From the IMG/VR virus record IMGVR_UViG_3300050015_000813, positions 1-33,924 of that record: a stretch of DNA of 33,924 bases, one strand, 5' to 3'. Made by a program: the position numbers and the translations under genes. A model generated the notes under the pieces. The model had not been told where the DNA came from and ran no database searches. It saw nothing but the letters and a program-made list of their open reading frames with translations. This DNA is from a virus. Shown here piece by piece: positions 29,244 through 33,924 of this stretch (positions are counted from its first letter, which is position 1; each line of letters starts with the position of its first letter).

Positions 29244-29272
29244 TTAAAATCGATAAAAATGCCTGATTTTAA
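29244..29272 (-). terminator. Second hairpin at the end of the leftward block
   Basis: TTAAAATC (29244-29251) and GATTTTAA (29265-29272) form an 8-bp stem overlapping the stop of the patatin-like gene. It is A/T-only apart from one pair, so it is weak. Confidence 0.4.
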
Positions 29273-30210
29273 AACTTTTTGTTTGTAGCAGGAAAGATTT
29301 CCAGTCTTTTTTCATTAAAGGCACTGTCATAACCTTCTTCCCACCAAGCAAGCATTTCTTTTTGATCATAAAACATTTGACTTGTATTTAAGTTTCGTGG
29401 TAGCCAGTAGACATTTACTTTTGCACCTTGCCTATTCAATCTTTTGATTCTTTCATAAAAATATTCCAATTCAATATTATAACGTATTACATCGACACTC
29501 GTAGTAATGTTATGTATTAAATTGTTAACTGGATTACCTTCAAGTTTTCTCTCAGTCCGTTCTCTGTGCAAAATAATATCAATTTCAGTTAGACCTTTCA
29601 TCATTAGTTGATCAACACCAATAAAATCGCTTAAACCACCACCATTCCATAAGCCTACATGAAAACTACCACTATCACTCTGCCAGCTTTTTTTGACCAA
29701 GCTGGTAAAATATGGAAAGTTCGCACCGCACCACATCCAATCTTTCAATTCCAGATATTCAACATCAGTTGAACTGAAATAATGAAGTACTGATGGTATT
29801 TCAGCATAATTTTGTGCAGCAATAATAATTTCCTTACCTTCCAGTCGTAATTCCTGAAAAAAATTCTCAGGAAAAAATTTATCAATAGTCTTTTTCAGTA
29901 CATTTGATGTATATACGGTTTTTTCACGTAAAAGTAAAGTTATTATTATTGGTAATGTGCTGAGTCTTCCATGTTTTTTAATTAATTTGGGTTTGTACCA
30001 GCAATGATCAATAATATCGTGATATTTAAGTGTGGTGTAATTAGTTTTTAATAATTCCCATTCCTTTAATGCGGTAAGCGGTGCTAATAGACTGCCTGTT
30101 GACATTCCAACGACTATATCATAATCACCATTAATTCTGGCAAGCGTACCGCCACCAAACGCTCCCCAACTACCACCACCTGAGATCAACAACCCACGTT
30201 TATTTTCCAT
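29269..30210 (-). CDS. Patatin-like phospholipase, unusual active-site Asp
   Basis: The 313-aa protein has the oxyanion loop ISGGGSWGAFGGGTLA (9-24) and the nucleophile elbow GMSTGS with Ser37. The second dyad motif, normally DG[G/A], appears as NGGGLSD (190-196), so the usual Asp is replaced by Gly or shifted to Asp196. Patatins hydrolyse lipid acyl chains; they occur in phages and in defence systems. Here it may act on host membranes or have lost catalysis. It follows the cysteine-rich gene in the same direction, so a structural or tail-associated role is also possible. Confidence 0.78.
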   Translation of the reverse strand: MENKRGLLISGGGSWGAFGGGTLARINGDYDIVVGMSTGSLLAPLTALKEWELLKTNYTTLKYHDIIDHCWYKPKLIKKHGRLSTLPIIITLLLREKTVYTSNVLKKTIDKFFPENFFQELRLEGKEIIIAAQNYAEIPSVLHYFSSTDVEYLELKDWMWCGANFPYFTSLVKKSWQSDSGSFHVGLWNGGGLSDFIGVDQLMMKGLTEIDIILHRERTERKLEGNPVNNLIHNITTSVDVIRYNIELEYFYERIKRLNRQGAKVNVYWLPRNLNTSQMFYDQKEMLAWWEEGYDSAFNEKRLEIFPATNKKF

Positions 30211-30228
30211 AATTTTTATAATATAATT

Positions 30229-31098
30229 TTAACTGGTGTATACGCATACAGAGCAACAGCCACCACCATAACATTCACTACCACTAATTGAAGTAATACA
30301 AGATATTCCAATAAAAGCTGCTGAACGTGTACCTGTTGATTTTAATTTATGTGCTATGACACAAAATACAACAGCATTACCTTGATTAACAGTAAATGAA
30401 CCTGAACCTAAACCGCACGCTGTACTTATACAACACGAGAGTTTACTACCACCAGCACATGTAATACAAAGAAATACACTACCTGCAGCTTGTCCACAAC
30501 TACCATTAAAATTATAACAAAGACAATATGAATCTCCCCCAGCTAATGCAGGAGTACTTGTTAATGTACCATATTGACAAGCATCTAAAGCAGTACCACA
30601 GCCAACACTTGTTGTAGTACCCATGTATATACATTTCCAAGTAACACCAGCAAGCTGACAAAAAGTAATGGTTTGTACACTACCGCAATGACTTGGAGTA
30701 TATGTTACTGTACCACATCTTGCAGCACCAGCATTTGCATCAACGGTAACATTTTGAGCCGTACCTGCTAATGAAGGGGCACTTGGTGCAGCAGGATGCA
30801 ACCAGCTACAAGCAGTTGCAGGAGTAAAAGTATTTGGACAGACAGAAATTGCACAAGTATGTGGAGTTGCACCTGCTGCAGATATTGATGCAATTGGTGT
30901 AGGACATACACATAAATCTCCATAAATAAATCCGTGAAAGTTTATCATGTTATTTGGTGTAGAAACACCTGCAATACCAAACATAGTAGCCAACGAAACA
31001 GGTCCTGATGTCGGACCGTATATCGAAGTTCCAATAGAACTGCATGCTCCTTGTGGAGCACTGATTAAGCCTAATGCACCTGTACCACAAATTGCCAT
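30229..31098 (-). CDS. Cysteine-rich putative tail or fibre-associated protein
   Basis: The 289-aa protein has 27 cysteines (9%), is rich in Ala, Gly, Ser and Thr, and has few charged residues, the composition of a beta-structured surface protein. It starts MAICGTGALGLISAPQGACS. There is no signal peptide. Cysteines occur singly, in CxC (CVC, CLC), CxxC (CITC) and CC pairs (SCCIST, GGCCSV). It lies two bases after the end of the fibre gene and probably forms part of the same structure. No family is recognised. Cysteine this high in a protein made in the cytoplasm is very unusual. Confidence 0.7.
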   Translation of the reverse strand: MAICGTGALGLISAPQGACSSIGTSIYGPTSGPVSLATMFGIAGVSTPNNMINFHGFIYGDLCVCPTPIASISAAGATPHTCAISVCPNTFTPATACSWLHPAAPSAPSLAGTAQNVTVDANAGAARCGTVTYTPSHCGSVQTITFCQLAGVTWKCIYMGTTTSVGCGTALDACQYGTLTSTPALAGGDSYCLCYNFNGSCGQAAGSVFLCITCAGGSKLSCCISTACGLGSGSFTVNQGNAVVFCVIAHKLKSTGTRSAAFIGISCITSISGSECYGGGCCSVCVYTS

Positions 31099-31100
31099 AA

Positions 31101-33924
31101 TTATTTATAAAATTTAGAATCTTTAATATAAGTTAATTCACTGCAAAGACAATTAATTTGTGTTTGTTGTTCTTTCATTGCTTCGATAAGAACTGCAACG
31201 ATCTTATCATATTTTATTCCGTATTTTATATCACAAATACCATATTTAAAATCACATTCTTCTGCTTTACTACAAGAAACTACCATAGGAAGTACATTAA
31301 GAGTATCTTGAGCAATTAAACCAATTTGTTTTTCATTTGTTTCATCACTACATCTTATATAAGAAACACCTTGTAAATGCATTACTGTTGATAAAGCATT
31401 GATAATTGGTTCAATACATTTTTTAAGTCTACGATCTGAGCCAGCAATAACATCAGGAGTTGTGACATTACCTAAGAAACCAGCAGCACCACCAGCACCA
31501 ATACACATACCACAAGTTGCAGCATTAAGACCATAGTATGCAAACCCAGCACAAGCATCAATAATAGCAATACCATTTGTATTTTGACCAATAGCTACAC
31601 AGCCAACAACCCACAATTTGGCAGTCCCTACACCTGCTATTCCAATACTAACATTACCACCAGCAGGTTGTAGGGCAATATTACCATTATCTGCAAGACT
31701 AACTTCAGTTGTTTGTAATTGTGCAATTCTATTACCAATAGCAGCAGCACCACAAATTGAAAATCTTAATCCCCAAGGATTTGAATTAATCTCGCATGAA
31801 CCAAAAAATGCCATATGTCTTAAAGAAGTATCTGTTTTTACGAAACCCTCTGCAACTTGAAATGAAAAAAGAGGCGTACAACCCGCAGAAATACCAATAC
31901 CAACATTACCACCACATGTTTGTAATATTTGACCCCAAGCACCCCACGTAGTGTTAGCACCTGTTCTATGCCAAAGATTACCATTATCTGTAAATCCAAG
32001 TTGATGTGAGTTTCCACCAGTCCAGTCAGCATATTGTCTGAAAGTCATTTGTCCGTGAAATGTACCACCATCAGAAAGACTCTCCGTTACATTTTGTTTA
32101 AAATCAAATACTACCAAGCTTTTATCAATGGTTTGTGGTGTTGTTACTGTTGCTCTGGTATCTGAAACAATTACTGAACTTACTGAACCCGCAGAACCAC
32201 CAATGCTCAATGATGCAGCAGTACCAGTAAGACCCGCACCGCTACCAACAAAACAAGTAGTTGCACACACAATAGGTGCACAAGTACAAGTTGTAAAAGA
32301 AGGACTTGCTAACGGAGCATAAGTATTAGCTAAATTACCGCCTAAACTTAATGCATTTCCAGCACAAGTAGCACATACAGCAGTACCACCAGAAGCCAAT
32401 TTACTATTAAAACATGTTTGTAAATCAGTTTGAGTAGATAATGTACCTGTAATTGAACCCCAAGTACCACCACCTGTTGATGTACCAGACACAATAGTTC
32501 CATCACTTTTAAAATAAGCTATTGCAGTCTCTACTGTTCTTGCACCTACTGTAGTTAATTGAATAACAGGTGTTGTTATTTTAGTCGTGAATACTGGACT
32601 ATCTAATGGCGCTTTAGTATTTATTTGTGTTTGAATATTACTTGTTGCACCTGTTAAATAATTAATAACAGTACCTGTAGCATTAACTTGTACAGCACCA
32701 ATTTTAAATGGTGTTGGTAATGTAGCACAAGTTACAAATACTGGTGATGCTTTTGGTGCATAACAAGCTGCTAATACTCCACCTAAACAAGCACTATTAG
32801 CAACACTTAAATTTGCTTCTGCGTGACCATTAACACAAACTGCGTTACAAACCGATAATGCTGCTTCAGTATGACCATTTAAACATGCACTATTTGTTGC
32901 ACATATTGCTGTACCACCACTTAATAAATATCCTGCAGGTAAAACGTTACCCAATTTTAATGAATTTCCTGCAGTTGTTGCACATAAAGCTGTACCACCA
33001 CTAAGAAGAAAACTTGCTGGTACGCATCCACAAAGGTTTTTTGCTCCAATAGCACAAGTAGCACAAACGGCAGTTGCACTTACACCCAAGAAGCATGTTG
33101 GTACACAACCACACAAACCTTTTGAATCAATACTTGAAGTTGAACATAGTGCTGTACTACCAGTATTAAGATAATATGCTGGTAACTGACCACCTAATTT
33201 CGATGAATTTACAGCCGTACCACCTGATAAAAGAAAACTTGCTGGTACACAACCACATAAATTTTTAGCACCAATTGCACAGGTTGCACATACAGCAGTT
33301 GCATTTACTCCCAAGAAACATGAAGGGGTACAACCAGCCACAGTACTTGCATTACCTGCACATGTAGCACAGACTGCAGTTCCTCCTGATAAAAGAAAAC
33401 TTGCAGGAACGCATCCACAAAGATTTTTTGCTCCAATTGCACAAGTAGCACATACTGCAGTAGAACCTGTATTGAGATAATACGCTGGTAATTTATTGTT
33501 TAATTTTGCAGAATCTAATGCACAGGTAATTGTACTACCAGTATTAAGATAATATGCTGGCAATTGATTATTAAATTTAGCAGTATCACAAGCACATGCA
33601 GTAGCACCTAAAAAACATGAAGGAATACAACCACATAATGATTTTGCTCCAACAGCACAAGTAGCACATACGGCAGTTGCATTGACACCTAAGAAACAGA
33701 CAGGAGTACAACCACATAACGCCTTTGAATTTATTGCTGATGTTGCACATATAGCAGTACCACCACTGGCAAGTTTTCCATTTAAACAAGTCTGTAGATC
33801 AGTTTGAGTAGATAATGTACCTGTAATTGAACCCCAAGTACCACCACCTGTTGATGTACCAGACACAATAGTTCCATCACTTTTAAAATAAGCTATTGCA
33901 GTCTCTACTGTTCTTGCACCTACT
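31101..33924 (-). CDS. Cysteine-rich tail fibre with S74 chaperone domain, N-terminus beyond right edge
   Basis: The frame stays open to the window edge, so the apparent GTG start at 33866 is inside the gene. Fibre-type repeats fill the upstream part: QLPAYYLNTGST, ASFLLSGGTAVCATCA, IGAKNLCGCVP and LNGHTEAALSV, repeated many times with synonymous changes. The downstream end is an intramolecular chaperone of the S74 type, SDRRLKKCIEPI, KQIGLIAQDTLNVLP and KYGIKYDKIVAVLIEAM, which in known fibres folds the trimer and is then cut off; the Ser and Lys for cleavage are kept. There are 63 cysteines in the last 921 residues (7%). Cys replaces the conserved Asn of RRLKKN (31416-31418). Confidence 0.9.
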   Translation of the reverse strand, partial: VGARTVETAIAYFKSDGTIVSGTSTGGGTWGSITGTLSTQTDLQTCLNGKLASGGTAICATSAINSKALCGCTPVCFLGVNATAVCATCAVGAKSLCGCIPSCFLGATACACDTAKFNNQLPAYYLNTGSTITCALDSAKLNNKLPAYYLNTGSTAVCATCAIGAKNLCGCVPASFLLSGGTAVCATCAGNASTVAGCTPSCFLGVNATAVCATCAIGAKNLCGCVPASFLLSGGTAVNSSKLGGQLPAYYLNTGSTALCSTSSIDSKGLCGCVPTCFLGVSATAVCATCAIGAKNLCGCVPASFLLSGGTALCATTAGNSLKLGNVLPAGYLLSGGTAICATNSACLNGHTEAALSVCNAVCVNGHAEANLSVANSACLGGVLAACYAPKASPVFVTCATLPTPFKIGAVQVNATGTVINYLTGATSNIQTQINTKAPLDSPVFTTKITTPVIQLTTVGARTVETAIAYFKSDGTIVSGTSTGGGTWGSITGTLSTQTDLQTCFNSKLASGGTAVCATCAGNALSLGGNLANTYAPLASPSFTTCTCAPIVCATTCFVGSGAGLTGTAASLSIGGSAGSVSSVIVSDTRATVTTPQTIDKSLVVFDFKQNVTESLSDGGTFHGQMTFRQYADWTGGNSHQLGFTDNGNLWHRTGANTTWGAWGQILQTCGGNVGIGISAGCTPLFSFQVAEGFVKTDTSLRHMAFFGSCEINSNPWGLRFSICGAAAIGNRIAQLQTTEVSLADNGNIALQPAGGNVSIGIAGVGTAKLWVVGCVAIGQNTNGIAIIDACAGFAYYGLNAATCGMCIGAGGAAGFLGNVTTPDVIAGSDRRLKKCIEPIINALSTVMHLQGVSYIRCSDETNEKQIGLIAQDTLNVLPMVVSCSKAEECDFKYGICDIKYGIKYDKIVAVLIEAMKEQQTQINCLCSELTYIKDSKFYK
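32424..32550. repeat. Direct repeat, copy 1 (127 bp)
   Basis: This stretch is identical to 33798-33924 at all 127 positions and lies 1374 bases (458 codons) away in the same reading frame. The repeat covers the fibre segment with FKSDGTIVSGTSTGGGTWGS. The second copy runs to the edge of the window, so the true repeat may be longer. Confidence 0.9.
33798..33924. repeat. Direct repeat, copy 2 (127 bp, cut by the edge)
   Basis: Identical to 32424-32550. The preceding bases differ, which marks the start of the repeat on this side. Identity at DNA level, unlike the neighbouring protein-only repeats, points to recent duplication or gene conversion. Confidence 0.9.

Noticed and set aside
33864-33866. 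GTG at 33866 as the start of the fibre gene
   Set aside because: The frame stays open to the window edge and encodes the same repeat segment found at 32424-32550.
31101-33924. Stop or sense codon reassignment to explain the high Cys in the fibre
   Set aside because: TGT and TGC decode as Cys in thioredoxin (WCGPC), the zinc ribbon (CPHC) and the intein start, and TGA and TAG end normal genes.
31101-33924. CRISPR array or diversity-generating retroelement from the repeats
   Set aside because: The repeats are coding, in frame and without spacers; no reverse transcriptase or template repeat is visible in the window.

Overview
The window is AT-rich, gene-dense phage DNA, most likely from a large tailed phage of a Bacteroidota host. 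The phage calls are a tail fibre with an S74-type chaperone end, T4-type DNA and RNA ligases, a Dda-type helicase carrying an intein, several GIY-YIG homing endonucleases, a lytic transglycosylase, and many tiny overlapping reading frames. The host inference rests on four things: promoters of the form TTG-N19/20-TAnnTTTG, start codons mostly without a Shine-Dalgarno sequence, an OmpA-type outer-membrane protein, and a lipoprotein whose Cys is followed by KKDD, like Bacteroidota surface-export signals. All assignments come from reading the sequence; no database search was run.

Layout. (1) Positions 1-13918, almost all on the minus strand, hold nucleotide and nucleic-acid enzymes: helicase with intein, PD-(D/E)XK-like nuclease, dihydrofolate reductase, zinc-ribbon protein, Rnl2-like RNA ligase, ATP-dependent DNA ligase, R2K-type ATP-grasp protein and a HAD phosphatase, with many small unknown proteins. 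Two homing endonucleases, one broken by a frameshift, sit in this block. Between 9757 and 9921 there is a candidate structured RNA with its own promoter-like sequence and a terminator-like hairpin. (2) Positions 14001-17210, minus strand, form an envelope cassette closed by a terminator: a lipoprotein with InlB-type repeats and a DUF3494 (ice-binding-like) domain, an OmpA-family protein and two small membrane proteins. (3) Positions 17400-29149, plus strand: a SpoT/Mesh1-like alarmone hydrolase, two DEDDh exonucleases, thioredoxin, a DUF262 protein, a second HAD phosphatase, a run of five membrane proteins, two more homing-endonuclease-type genes, a GNAT-like protein and a transglycosylase. 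(4) After a strong terminator hairpin at 29161-29195, the minus strand resumes with a patatin-like protein, a 289-aa protein with 27 cysteines, and a cysteine-rich tail fibre that runs off the right edge.

Regulation. Two promoter classes can be read. One is host-like (near 3169-3207, 9891-9921, 17400-17429 and 26731-26761). The other is TTGTAAC-N14-TTCGTATAA, found five times with exactly 14 bases between the two elements every time, each 12-26 bases before a start codon. I know of no described promoter of this form; it may be read by a phage sigma factor, activator or RNA polymerase.

The most unusual points are the five-copy promoter motif, the extreme cysteine enrichment confined to the fibre genes, the phage-borne DUF3494/OmpA envelope cassette, the candidate structured RNA, and the dense load of homing elements.
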